Source: Methylomonas sp. (GTDB lineage Bacteria; Pseudomonadota; Gammaproteobacteria; Methylococcales; Methylomonadaceae). Taken from it: a stretch of DNA of 34,743 nucleotides. The stretch covers positions 1 to 34,743 of the forward strand of contig JALSJK010000003.1 in assembly GCA_026989395.1 (NCBI GenBank), read 5' to 3'. Each line of letters starts with the position of its first letter. The first letter of the stretch is position 1. Made by a program: the position numbers and the translations under genes. The notes beneath the pieces are model-generated. The model worked only from the letters and a program-made list of their open reading frames with translations, ran no database searches and was not told the DNA's origin. Of the stretch, positions 7,516 to 17,074 are shown piece by piece.

Positions 7516-8279
7516 AATTCACCTGTTTTGGCAAGTTTTTCGAGCTGTTCCCATAGTTGTTTGCTCTGTTTAGTTATTTCTTGATTTTGGCTGGAAACTG
7601 TTTTACCAATTTTGTGTAGGAATTTTTCCCCGAGCCGAATCTGATCTTCAGTTTGCATTTGCGGCCATCTATTCAGTAAACCCAACAACAAAGACTGGTC
7701 TGCTGGATCAAGATTTGATTTAAGGGCCAGCTGACTGGCTTGTTGCAATTGTTTTTGGTCAATCTCCTGGCTGTAGACTAACATCAACCCTGCCGCCATA
7801 TCACCGATTCTGACTTGCTGGCGTGTTAAAGCAACAGCTGCAAGACCAACGATATAAAATGCAGGCAGGCTATCAAGCAGACGAAAAACATTACGAATCA
7901 ATAGAGAGCTGACGTCCGGGGTCAGGCCGTTGATGGTAACAATTTTTACTCCCGCCATTCGCTTGCCTGGTGTTCGCCCAGACATGATGATTTCAAGTAA
8001 GGGATGATAAAAAAAATAGATAATTCCTGCAGGTGCCAGCCATAGATAAAGCATCCCCGTAGATGCCTGATCAAAGGCATAACGCATGCCTTGGAATGAA
8101 AATAATGCAATACCACAACCCAATATCCAGGAAATAGCCAGCAGTAGACGGAAATGCCAGTCAATAATGAAGGCATGTGAGCGGGCGCCAATTCCGGCAA
8201 TTTCTATGGACATGCCAAATGCTTCAGGCGACTGTATTAGAATGTGATTGCTTGTGGCCAGGTCTTGTTTGTAATTCAC
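7512..8279 (-). CDS. RDD family membrane protein
   Basis: At 255 residues, the RDD domain covers about residues 20-170: GARSHAFIIDW near 31-41 (the R and D), three membrane helices, SGRTPGKRMAGVKIV at about 100-114, then LIRNVFRLLDSLPAFYIVG (the second R and D) and IGDMAAGLML. The C-terminal 85 residues are soluble and helical, with Gln and Lys repeats. The start codon is GTG at 8279; no strong ribosome binding site is visible and an internal ATG at residue 23 is a less likely alternative because the usual pre-domain segment lies upstream. It overlaps the SpoIIM-like gene by 4 bases and follows lnt by 51 bases. RDD proteins are a broad family with some members implicated in ion transport; the substrate here is unknown. 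Confidence 0.87.
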   Translation of the reverse strand: MNYKQDLATSNHILIQSPEAFGMSIEIAGIGARSHAFIIDWHFRLLLAISWILGCGIALFSFQGMRYAFDQASTGMLYLWLAPAGIIYFFYHPLLEIIMSGRTPGKRMAGVKIVTINGLTPDVSSLLIRNVFRLLDSLPAFYIVGLAAVALTRQQVRIGDMAAGLMLVYSQEIDQKQLQQASQLALKSNLDPADQSLLLGLLNRWPQMQTEDQIRLGEKFLHKIGKTVSSQNQEITKQSKQLWEQLEKLAKTGEL

Positions 8280-8330
8280 TGTTTCTGGTATTGCTTTGAT
8301 AACTGGTTTTTCTTTGAATATAGTACAATT

Positions 8331-9917
8331 TTATTGCCCCCGTTTAAGAATTATTGCTCTCATGTGGGATTTAATAACTCCCATAGCCAATAATCCGGTG
8401 AAACTGAGCCAGAGAAAAAATGGCACTAACCAAAACCACTGTTGATAAAAAGTTTTAGGCGGGTTTTTTAAAAACGGTATTTGATACAAACCACTCCACT
8501 CTTTATATAAAGGAGAGCGTTCCATTATTTCTCCTGATGCCAGTACTACGGTCGAAATTCCGGTATTTGTTGCTCTGATTAAGGGGCGGCGAAATTCGAC
8601 TGCTCTTGCCAAAGTCATATACATATGTTGATAAGGTTCTTGCCACTTTCCATACCAGGAGTCATTGGTGACATTGACGGTAAATTGTGAACCCAGGTCG
8701 GCTAATGATTTGGAAAAGTCCGGAAACAAACTCTCATAGCAGATTTGAGGGCCAATTTTAAACTCATTCAGATTTAACAGCATCGTTGGTCCAGGGCCAC
8801 GAGCAAATTGTCCAGTTGCAGGCAGCCAATCCCTGATTTGTGGAAATAGCAGTTCTCCAGGAATATATTCACCAAAAGCGAGTAATTTTGATTTGCTGTA
8901 ATGGGGTGATTTTAATTTACCATTTTCATCCAATACGAACAGAGAATTGGTGATTAACCGCGAAGCGCGATCAATACTGTACGCGCCAGTAATCAGCGCA
9001 AGTTGATGTTGTTTTAGAAAATTTGAAAGCGTTATGGCAGGAGCTGAAAACTGAAAATCCTGTCCTAATAAAAAGGGAAAGGCTGTTTCCGGCCAGACTG
9101 CAAAATCAATTTTTTTATCGTGATGATTTTTAATTCCCTGATTGGTGAGATTTAAGTAACGTTTAAAAATTTCATCACGATAACCCTGGCCTAATTCAGC
9201 GGCCATTTTTTCTTCATTAGCAATGCTGGCTTGGACCAAAAGGACGTTGACAAAAGAATCACTCGAAGGAAGACTGTTTTTCAAGCTATTTCCAGTAAGA
9301 TTGAGTACAACAAAAACCAGAATGACTGCCGAGGCATATATCTTGCCTTTCAGTCTATCACGATTTTTCCAAGCAAAATACAAAGGTAAATTGGCCAATA
9401 AGGTCAGTGCGCTTAAGCCACTGAAACCAATGATTTCAGCCAAATGATAAACAGGTAAATCAACTGCGAACCAGGAATAGCCAAAATTCCAATCAAATAA
9501 GGTCAATGAATAAAATTCACATAAAATTGTGACCAGTGCCATCAAGGCAAAAGATAGTTGCTCTGTAGCTTCAAGTCTTTTGTGAATAAAAAACCATAGG
9601 CATCCTGCAATGGGTACAAAAAGATGGGCGATAGCCGCAAACAAAATCATGCCAATAAAAGCAACTGGCCAGGGCAGATGGGCAAATTCATGCAGTAAAT
9701 AAGTAACCCAGTTAAAACCAATGATGGTGAACAGGAATGAAGTCAGCCAGCCACTGAGAAAAATGTGTTTATAGGATTGCTGTTGAGACCAGAAAATCCA
9801 TAATGGCACAAAACAAAATAATGACGCCCAGGGTGGAAAAGGTATGTAACTGGTTCCAATTAAAAATCCAGATAGAGTCGGTAATAGCCAGTTTTGTTGT
9901 TTTTTAAATAGTTCCAT
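8331..9917 (-). CDS. lnt: Apolipoprotein N-acyltransferase
   Basis: At 528 residues it has about seven N-terminal membrane helices (to about 205) and a nitrilase-like periplasmic domain from about 222 to 480. The triad is visible: Glu277 (FAVWPETAFPF), Lys344 (SKSKLLAFGEYIPGE) and Cys393 (GPQICYESLFPD). A last membrane helix follows at about 494-518. The enzyme adds the third acyl chain to the N-terminal Cys of lipoproteins in the inner membrane, the last step of lipoprotein maturation. This fits the several lipoproteins in the window. In many Gammaproteobacteria lnt follows ybeX; here it stands first of a minus-strand group and is divergent from the diguanylate cyclase gene, with about 90 bases between their start codons. 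Confidence 0.96.
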   Translation of the reverse strand: MELFKKQQNWLLPTLSGFLIGTSYIPFPPWASLFCFVPLWIFWSQQQSYKHIFLSGWLTSFLFTIIGFNWVTYLLHEFAHLPWPVAFIGMILFAAIAHLFVPIAGCLWFFIHKRLEATEQLSFALMALVTILCEFYSLTLFDWNFGYSWFAVDLPVYHLAEIIGFSGLSALTLLANLPLYFAWKNRDRLKGKIYASAVILVFVVLNLTGNSLKNSLPSSDSFVNVLLVQASIANEEKMAAELGQGYRDEIFKRYLNLTNQGIKNHHDKKIDFAVWPETAFPFLLGQDFQFSAPAITLSNFLKQHQLALITGAYSIDRASRLITNSLFVLDENGKLKSPHYSKSKLLAFGEYIPGELLFPQIRDWLPATGQFARGPGPTMLLNLNEFKIGPQICYESLFPDFSKSLADLGSQFTVNVTNDSWYGKWQEPYQHMYMTLARAVEFRRPLIRATNTGISTVVLASGEIMERSPLYKEWSGLYQIPFLKNPPKTFYQQWFWLVPFFLWLSFTGLLAMGVIKSHMRAIILKRGQ

Positions 9918-10006
9918 TTTGTTAAGGCCGAAGTAAAAAATTGAAATATAAGGGTTATGAACTATTCTTAATGTTTGAATTTGATCACAACCAGAGGAAA
10001 AAATTA

Positions 10007-11060
10007 ATGACCGGTTTCACATCTTTTTTGCCTTCTTATGATGCGAGTCCCGAGCAAAATGCACAATATCTTCGTCAAACCTTGCCTTTGATGATGAAAA
10101 ATAACATTTCCGCGGACCCTATAAATTACGCAATCTGGTATGAATATGTGTCTGGCAATAACGTCCAATTAAAAAAAGATCTGGATGAATTGTTGAGTTT
10201 AAATCAGCAGTTAACCACGGAACAAAGTGTTGAACTTTATAAAAAACATGTTTGTAATGCATCAATTGAATCGTTTGAAAAAATCAACAGGGAACTGCAA
10301 AAAATTCTGAATGATACTACTCAATCAGTGGGATTGGCCAGCGATAAAGTATCTAAGGCAGAAGCCAGTTTTAATCATTCAGCCAATGAACTAGAAAGTG
10401 CGAACAGTAATGATGACATAAAATCGGTTTTGAGTCAGGTGTTGGCAGAAACCAAATTATTGGCAGAAACCAGTCAAGTTCTCAAATCAAAACTGGATGA
10501 AGCCAATGAAGAAATGGATCAAATGCGTAAGGAGTTAACTCTGGTTCGTGAAGTGGCAGTAACTGATGCATTGACTGGATTATTAAATAGGCGCGCATTC
10601 GACGATATTCTGGCTGAGTTGCTTGAAAAGTCGTCGTCGGAACAGGGAGATTTCTGTTTGGCTATTTTGGATCTTGATCATTTTAAGAAAATTAATGATA
10701 CCTTTGGGCATTTAACTGGTGATAAGGTTCTGCGTTATACAGCGGGAATTATGAAGCAAAAAATTTCTGATAACCATTTTGCTGCTCGATACGGGGGGCG
10801 AGGAAATGGCCGTCATTATGCCAAATACGGATTTAAAAGATTCAGTTAAGGTGATTGAGAATATCAGGCAGACACTGGAGAAAAATCGTCTTAAACGCAA
10901 AGGGGATGGAGAATCAATTGGCAAGGTGACATTATCTGCTGGTGTTGCCAGTTTCAAACGCGGTGACACTGTCGATGCAGTAATTGAAAGAGCAGACCAA
11001 TCACTTTATCAAGCTAAAACCAATGGCAGGAATCAAGTAGTGGCCTCGTCTGCTGAGTAA
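10007..11060 (+). CDS. Diguanylate cyclase, reading frame broken in the GGEE motif
   Basis: Two frames make one protein of about 350 residues if one base is removed. The first frame (10007-10849) has an N-terminal helical region with PINYAIWYEYVSGNN, a coiled coil, and the GGDEF start DALTGLLNRRAF, LAILDLDHFKKINDTFGH and TGDKVL. It then reads ARYGGRGN and drifts. The second frame resumes exactly with GGEEMAVIMP, continues with the typical end (VTLSAGVASF, ADQSLYQAK, GRN) and stops at 11060. The shift falls in a run of six G at 10793-10798 where five would keep frame. All visible metal and substrate residues are canonical, and no RxxD inhibitory site is seen. The start is set by AGAGGA at 9993-9998 before ATG 10007; an upstream TTG at 9941 is less likely. 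It may be a base-calling error, a pseudogene or a phase-variable gene. Confidence 0.85.
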
Positions 11061-11167
11061 ATTGCATATCCCTGCTTACTAAGGGTTAAACCCGTCTTGC
11101 GGCCTGTATAAAACTTATACATACAGAGAGAGGGGGAATTCTAGCTTTTTACAAAATAAAAAAGCAT

Positions 11168-11243
11168 AAAAAAAAGCCGGTTTCACTAGGTGATACCGGC
11201 TATGGAATAATATGAAAAAAACTATCATCAATCCCTAACGATG
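11168..11243 (-). ncRNA. Candidate small RNA with own promoter and terminator
   Basis: Read on the minus strand, a promoter TTGACA (11277-11272), 16 bases, TAAACT (11255-11250) predicts a start near 11243. About 40 bases later an intrinsic terminator begins: AGCCGGT, an unpaired T-T or A-T step, TCAC/GTGA, then ACCGGCT (11176-11201), followed by eight T (11175-11168). The RNA would be about 76 bases: a 5' hairpin CATC/GATG with AGGGA in its loop, a U-rich single-stranded linker (TTTTTTTCATATTATT), and the terminator hairpin with U8 tail. This is the usual plan of an Hfq-binding small RNA. It contains no likely open frame. Promoter and terminator are seen in the sequence; transcription is inferred. 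Confidence 0.6.
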
Positions 11244-11249
11244 GTTAAT

Positions 11250-11277
11250 AGTTTAGCAGTATTTTTTTTGGTGTCAA
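11250..11277 (-). promoter_or_regulatory. Sigma70-type promoter for the candidate small RNA
   Basis: A perfect -35 TTGACA at 11277-11272 and -10 TAAACT at 11255-11250 (four of six consensus bases), with 16-base spacing, face the terminator at 11201-11168. No open frame follows, which argues for a noncoding transcript. Confidence 0.55.
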
Positions 11278-11396
11278 GAATTTTTACACTTTTTTTTGAA
11301 GAAAATATAAAGTGTCAAAAAAACGTTATTGTTACAAATATTTAAGCTTTTTCTTTTTTGAAAAAGGATGTCAAAAGATCTTCGACAAAACAGCTA

Positions 11397-12776
11397 TTAA
11401 ATATTTTTAATAATTAATTTCTGACCGGGTTGCAGAACGCTTTTCAGGCTGAGTTTGTTCCATAGCGCCAATTTTTTACTGCTAATGGCAAATTTACGTG
11501 AAATGTCCCAGAAAGTATCACCCTTTTTAACGATATAAAGACGACGTTTTTTCGCGATTCTTGTTTTTTTAGGTCGCCGCAATGGTTTTTTTAAATACTT
11601 ATTTGAGGTGGTGGGGATAAGCAAAAAACGGCCTGCATGAATAGTATTGCTGGCCATACGATTGACTTCACGGATGGATTTAACGGAAGTGCGGTATTTT
11701 TTAGCAATCAGGCTTAAATTTTCACCTGATCTTATTTTGTGGCGTTGCCATTGAATTCGTTGATTTTTGGGGAGTTTAGCCAGTTTTTGTTTAAACTTTT
11801 CAGCCTTATTAACCGGGATTAATAGTCTATGAGGCCCATTTGGGGCGGTATGCCAGCGATTGAAACCCGGGTTATATTTAAAAAACTCATCTAAAGACAT
11901 ATCAGCCAGTTTGGCTGCTTTGGCTAGAGACAGTTGTGAGCCAACGTCAACACTCACAAATGCGGGCTGGTTAGGAATATTGTGCAAGCTTATATTTAAA
12001 GCTTTTGCATCAGCAAAAATTTTGGCAATAGCCAGTAATCTTGGCACATAATTCATGGTCTCTTTGGGTAAGCGCAAAGACCAGTAATCAGTTGGCCTAT
12101 TTTTTCTTTTGTTTTTCCGGATAGCTCGATTGACCCGGCCTTTGCCGGCATTATAAGAAGCTAATGCTAATAACCAGTCACCTTTAAAACTGTTTGATAG
12201 TTGTTTTAAATATTGAGTAGCTGCTTCTGTCGAGGCAAAAACATCACGGCGGCCGTCGTACCACCAGTTTTGTTTTAATCCAAAATGACGACCAGTTGAA
12301 GGAATAAATTGCCATAATCCAGCCGCTTTTTTTCGGGAATATGCGTGTGGTCGAAAAGCACTTTCAATGGCCGGAAGTAAGGCAAGTTCTCCAGGGAGGC
12401 CTTTTGCTTCAATTTTTTCGAGAATATTATAAAGGTAGGGTTCTGCGCGTTTTTGAATTCGTTCAAGATATTCGGGGTGTTTCAGGTACCACTGATATTC
12501 ACGATTTATCCTTTTATTGTTTATATCCGAAATTTTATAAAGGGAAATCATTCGGTCCCAAATTGTCTTAGGTTGGGATGGTTTTTCCTCAGGTGTTGAA
12601 AAAACAGGTTGAATGGATTCAGCTTTCCGGTTGATAATGACCAATTCAATTGGTTTTGCTTTAACAACCGGGGTTTTGGGAGGAAGTCTTTGGATGCTGG
12701 GAGCATGTTTTGCACATCCAGCAGTAAGCAATAAAAAGATTATTAATACAGCTTTGAAGGCAATTTTATGGATCAT
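11397..12776 (-). CDS. mltD: Membrane-bound lytic murein transglycosylase D
   Basis: A 459-residue lipoprotein: signal with lipobox LTAGC (Cys21), then an SLT domain at about 115-225. The catalytic Glu is Glu138 in LLPAIESAF; AAGLWQFIPSTGRHFGL and the later ALASYNAGKGRVNRA are the classic SLT motifs. Two LysM repeats follow at about 346-390 (HKIRSGENLSLIAKKY) and 415-459 (YIVKKGDTFWDISRKF), which bind peptidoglycan. The enzyme cleaves the glycan strand of murein, forming 1,6-anhydro ends, in the periplasm at the outer membrane. It is divergent from the YafS-like methyltransferase gene. In E. coli, gloB lies between mltD and yafS; here it is missing. The tail is very basic between the LysM repeats (KKPLRRPKKTRIAKKRR). 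Confidence 0.95.
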   Translation of the reverse strand: MIHKIAFKAVLIIFLLLTAGCAKHAPSIQRLPPKTPVVKAKPIELVIINRKAESIQPVFSTPEEKPSQPKTIWDRMISLYKISDINNKRINREYQWYLKHPEYLERIQKRAEPYLYNILEKIEAKGLPGELALLPAIESAFRPHAYSRKKAAGLWQFIPSTGRHFGLKQNWWYDGRRDVFASTEAATQYLKQLSNSFKGDWLLALASYNAGKGRVNRAIRKNKRKNRPTDYWSLRLPKETMNYVPRLLAIAKIFADAKALNISLHNIPNQPAFVSVDVGSQLSLAKAAKLADMSLDEFFKYNPGFNRWHTAPNGPHRLLIPVNKAEKFKQKLAKLPKNQRIQWQRHKIRSGENLSLIAKKYRTSVKSIREVNRMASNTIHAGRFLLIPTTSNKYLKKPLRRPKKTRIAKKRRLYIVKKGDTFWDISRKFAISSKKLALWNKLSLKSVLQPGQKLIIKNI

Positions 12777-12863
12777 CCTGAAATGTTAATTGAAGCTTAA
12801 TTAAGGTGGAATTATAGATGGTTTTGGTTAGGAATACGAATATTGATAGGAACTGGTTGGCAA

Positions 12864-13580
12864 ATGAAGAGAAAATTTTTGTTTGAATGGTTCCAAACGC
12901 CAAAAGGGCTTGTGCTTAGGCAGCAAGAAACTGATTATCTGCGCCGTAATATTACGGTCAGTTGCAAACAGGCAATCTTGCAAATTGGTGCGCTTGGCTG
13001 GGAGCAAGATTTTATTGACTGCTCCTTCTATACAAGATTTGTTATTGCTGATAACAAGGCCAGAGGTTGTGAGCAGAGCGCCAAGATTCAATCAACAGCG
13101 AATTTGATGCCGATTAAAACTGAATCGATTGATATGGTGATTTTGCCACATATTTTAGAGTTTGAGCGCGATCAGCATCATGTATTGCGAGAGGTTGAGC
13201 GAGTATTAAAACCGGAAGGAAAACTGATTATGATTAGTTTTAACCCCTGGCGAGTCTTTACTTATTGGCAATATTTAAAAAATAGAGAAAAGCATGATCC
13301 ATGGCTTGGGGTTTTTATTCGCCGGGCGAAAATTATTGATTGGTTGAAATTACTTAATTTTGAGATAGAAACTGTCGTGGGCTTTAATTTCGATATTAAT
13401 AAACCAGAACCGCACCTTATAGAAAGTTTGAGGAAAAAAAACGCCTTGTTTGCTGCCGCTTACGCAGTTAAGGCGGTCAAAAGGCGTTATAATTTAATTC
13501 CATTGGAGCCAGTCAGAACTCGAAAATTCAGGTTGGTATCTGTGGGTGTTTTGGAACCATCAAATCGCAGCAAAATATGA
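12864..13580 (+). CDS. YafS-like SAM-dependent methyltransferase
   Basis: At 238 residues from ATG 12864, it is a class I methyltransferase of the Methyltransf_11 type. The N-terminal glycine motif is weak ([13 protein letters not shown]) but [42 protein letters not shown], seen in pieces, is the standard motif 4-5 region (only the order is quoted here). The typical YafS-family start with a FEWFQTPKG segment is present. Its stop overlaps the rnhA start by 4 bases (ATGA). The order mltD - methyltransferase - rnhA matches the E. coli yafS neighbourhood, which is the main reason for the name. AGGA lies 11 bases upstream of the ATG; an upstream TTG at 12843 is less likely. The substrate of YafS-like enzymes is not known. 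Confidence 0.82.
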   Translation: MKRKFLFEWFQTPKGLVLRQQETDYLRRNITVSCKQAILQIGALGWEQDFIDCSFYTRFVIADNKARGCEQSAKIQSTANLMPIKTESIDMVILPHILEFERDQHHVLREVERVLKPEGKLIMISFNPWRVFTYWQYLKNREKHDPWLGVFIRRAKIIDWLKLLNFEIETVVGFNFDINKPEPHLIESLRKKNALFAAAYAVKAVKRRYNLIPLEPVRTRKFRLVSVGVLEPSNRSKI

Positions 13581-14011
13581 CAAGACCTGTAATTATCTAT
13601 ACCGATGGCGCTTGTCGTGGAAATCCAGGCCCAGGCGGATGGGGTGCTGTTTTACGATACAAGGATAAAACCAAAGAGATGTTTGGTGGTGAGTTTGAAA
13701 CAACCAATAATCGAATGGAACTTATGGCGGCCATTATGGCGTTGGAAAGTTTATCCAGGCCCTGTCAGGTTGAATTAAGTACTGATTCAACCTATGTTTT
13801 GAAAGGAATCACGGAATGGATGAATAACTGGAAGGCCAGAGGCTGGAAGACCGCGAATAAAAAACCGGTTAAAAATGAAGATCTCTGGCGCAGACTGGAT
13901 GCTGCCATTGGGCAACATGATGTTCAATGGCAATGGGTAAAAGGTCACTCCGGCCATGAAGGTAATGATTTGGCAGATAGTTTAGCGAATAAGGGTATTG
14001 ATTCACTCTAA
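13577..14011 (+). CDS. rnhA: Ribonuclease HI
   Basis: A 144-residue enzyme with the four catalytic acids in E. coli numbering: Asp10 ([16 protein letters not shown]), Glu48 (NNRMELMAA), Asp70 (LSTDSTYV) and Asp134 (GNDLADSLA). His124 (VKGHSGH) and the basic substrate handle ([20 protein letters not shown]) are also present. It removes RNA from RNA-DNA hybrids, including R-loops and primers. It is translationally coupled to the methyltransferase by a 4-base overlap. In many Gammaproteobacteria dnaQ is adjacent; here the next gene is the convergent phosphoglucomutase and dnaQ is not in view. The sequence is complete and ordinary. Confidence 0.98.
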   Translation: MTRPVIIYTDGACRGNPGPGGWGAVLRYKDKTKEMFGGEFETTNNRMELMAAIMALESLSRPCQVELSTDSTYVLKGITEWMNNWKARGWKTANKKPVKNEDLWRRLDAAIGQHDVQWQWVKGHSGHEGNDLADSLANKGIDSL

Positions 14012-14186
14012 GGGCTGTCGGAATATGGATGACTCGGGTGCGGCAACTGGGAAATTGACTCTTTTTTTCAATTTTTCCTTTACGTAGCGCCACTATGCAC
14101 TCCGAAAATCTAAATTGCACCCAATCCCGCTTGCCTTGTTAATCAACCTCATAACCTTATTGTGGTGTCCTTATCCTGCTTTTAAT

Positions 14187-15836
<1,650 letters not shown>

Positions 15837-15910
15837 CTAGTGAATTATTCAAGATGATGTCACTATATCAAAAAGTATGATTAATGTTGATTTAAGATGA
15901 AAATATTACG

Positions 15911-16453
15911 ATGCGCACTTTAGTATTATTACTTGGAAACTTATTTTTTTGCCAAATTGTATCTGCTAGTGAAGGCGTTTGGTTACTGGTGGATACGCAA
16001 GCAATGAGCCTGGAAGTTAAACGAGGCAAAAAAACCATAGAAATTTTTGACAATATTTCAATAGGTCGAAATGGAGCAGGATTCAAGGAACACCGGGGTG
16101 ATGATGTTACTCCTTTGGGAACTTATAAAATTGGTTGGGTAAACAGAAAGAGTCCATATCATTTATTCTACGGATTTAATTATCCGACCATGGAAAATGC
16201 AAAAAAGGCATTGGCGGACGGGCTAATTAGCAGAACAACGTTTTCTTCGATAAAAAACGCGCATTTGCAAAATAAGCTGCCGCCGCAAAATACCCCTCTT
16301 GGTGGGCGTATCGGGATTCATGGAATCGGAAGGGGTAACAAGAAGGTTCATGAATCAATGAATTGGACGCATGGTTGTATAGCTTTGACGAATCATCAGA
16401 TTCAAAGATTGTCAAAATGGATAAACAAAGGGACGATGGTAAAAGTAAAATAA
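15911..16453 (+). CDS. L,D-transpeptidase (YkuD domain), periplasmic
   Basis: At 180 residues, with a signal peptide (about 1-20, cleavage near VSAS-EG) and one YkuD domain. The active-site motif is HGIGRGN at 137-143 followed by MNWTHGCIAL, with His137, His154 and Cys156 as the catalytic set. It lacks the LysM domain of ErfK/YbiS enzymes and is shorter. Such enzymes either make 3-3 crosslinks in peptidoglycan or join Lpp-type lipoproteins to it. The next gene, 90 bases downstream on the same strand, encodes an Lpp-like lipoprotein ending in Lys, so attachment of that protein is a reasonable guess. No strong ribosome binding site precedes ATG 15911, but no better in-frame start is available. 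Confidence 0.92.
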   Translation: MRTLVLLLGNLFFCQIVSASEGVWLLVDTQAMSLEVKRGKKTIEIFDNISIGRNGAGFKEHRGDDVTPLGTYKIGWVNRKSPYHLFYGFNYPTMENAKKALADGLISRTTFSSIKNAHLQNKLPPQNTPLGGRIGIHGIGRGNKKVHESMNWTHGCIALTNHQIQRLSKWINKGTMVKVK

Positions 16454-16543
16454 TACTGGAAAAGGGCATAAAAAAAGTGCAAAATTAGAGCTGGTTTTCA
16501 GAGCGTTAGGTTTTGTTTTTAATAAATTAAAGAAGGAAAAAAC

Positions 16544-16822
16544 ATGTATAAAGCAATTAAGATTTCTGCGATCGTTTTAACTGCAGGTCTGGCCGTAGGT
16601 TGTGCCAGTACCTCCGATATTGATGGCTTGCAATCACAGATCGATGGTTTGAGATCAGATCTTGATAAAACTTCAACCGCAGTTGCAAGTGCACAAAATG
16701 CAGCTCGTGAAGCTGCAGCCAGAGCTTCGGCTGCAGAAGCCGCTGCAGAGCGTGCGGCTGGGTTTGCTGAAGAAACCAATAGCAAGCTAGATAGATTGTT
16801 TAAAAAATCAATGATGAAATAA
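16544..16822 (+). CDS. Lpp/OprI-like alanine-zipper outer-membrane lipoprotein
   Basis: At 92 residues, with lipobox LAVGC (Cys20) followed by Ala-Ser, which favours outer-membrane sorting. The mature part starts with Lpp-like heptads (IDGLQSQIDGLRSDLDKT) and continues as an Ala-rich helix (AREAAARASAAEAAAERAAG) typical of OprI. It ends with MMK, so the last residue is Lys, the residue through which E. coli Lpp is joined to peptidoglycan. It likely forms a trimeric helical bundle tethering outer membrane to wall. AAGAAGGAAA gives a strong ribosome binding site. A strong intrinsic terminator follows at 16843-16881, so this is the end of its transcript. The partner enzyme may be the upstream L,D-transpeptidase. 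Confidence 0.9.
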   Translation: MYKAIKISAIVLTAGLAVGCASTSDIDGLQSQIDGLRSDLDKTSTAVASAQNAAREAAARASAAEAAAERAAGFAEETNSKLDRLFKKSMMK

Positions 16823-16842
16823 TCTGATTTTTTCTTAACTCA

Positions 16843-16881
16843 AAAAAAGCCCTGTAGTTGTTTTGGCTACAGGGCTTTTTT
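16843..16881 (+). terminator. Intrinsic terminator of the Lpp-like gene
   Basis: AAAGCCCTGTAG, a 9-base loop, CTACAGGGCTTTTTT: a perfect stem of 12 bp or more followed by a T-run. It begins 21 bases after the stop. The A-run on the 5' side could let it work in both directions. Confidence 0.92.
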
Positions 16882-16885
16882 GCTT

Positions 16886-17043
16886 AGGAACGAGCACGGA
16901 ATAAGTTTAACAACTGGTGCAGTCTTTTTATTCGTATTCAAGGCGTAGAAATAGGCGTATAGCCAGCTATTTAACTATTTTTACAACGCAGAAGACGGAT
17001 AAAAAGATAAGCCAGTTGTTAAAGTTATTTCATGTTTGTTCCT
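16886..17043. repeat. Dispersed palindromic repeat, copy 2 (full length)
   Basis: A 158-base near-complete palindrome centred on ATAGC-CA-GCTAT. The ends are AGGAACGAGCACGGAATAAG and its imperfect reverse complement. Inner arms include TCTTTTTATTCG against CGGATAAAAAGA. Compared with copy 1 (796-909), the stem bases GG/CC are changed to TA/TA on both sides (AGTTTAACAACTG against CAGTTGTTAAAGTT), so pairing is kept. It starts 5 bases after the Lpp terminator's T-run and ends 31 bases before the argH start codon. It has no coding content of its own. Confidence 0.85.
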
Positions 17044-17074
17044 CATACTTCGTTTTTTTGTTTACTTTCCCAAC

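Larger units (their letters stand above)
11061..11396. other. Gene-free stretch containing a probable small RNA
   Basis: These 336 bases lie between the convergent ends of the diguanylate cyclase gene and mltD. They hold a minus-strand promoter-hairpin-terminator unit (11168-11277, described separately). To its right, 11281-11321 has an AT-rich inverted repeat (TTTTTACACTTT against AAAGTGTCAAAAA) and 11346-11366 a CTTTTTC/GAAAAAG repeat; either may help end mltD transcription, but both are weak. Confidence 0.6.

Noticed and set aside
9941-10006. TTG start extending the diguanylate cyclase
   Set aside because: A good AGAGGA site precedes ATG 10007, and the extension has no family similarity.
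10793-10798. Programmed ribosomal frameshift in the G6 run
   Set aside because: No known slippery heptamer, stimulatory hairpin or internal Shine-Dalgarno at the right spacing was seen; error, decay or phase variation is simpler.
14012-14186. Gap between rnhA and pgm as a possible mobile remnant or terminator
   Set aside because: GGGAAATTG/CAATTTTTCC can pair only with a bulge and no T-run follows; no repeat copy of it elsewhere in the window.
17036-17074. TTG start extending argH by 13 codons
   Set aside because: It begins inside the palindromic repeat and adds a hydrophobic leader foreign to argininosuccinate lyase.
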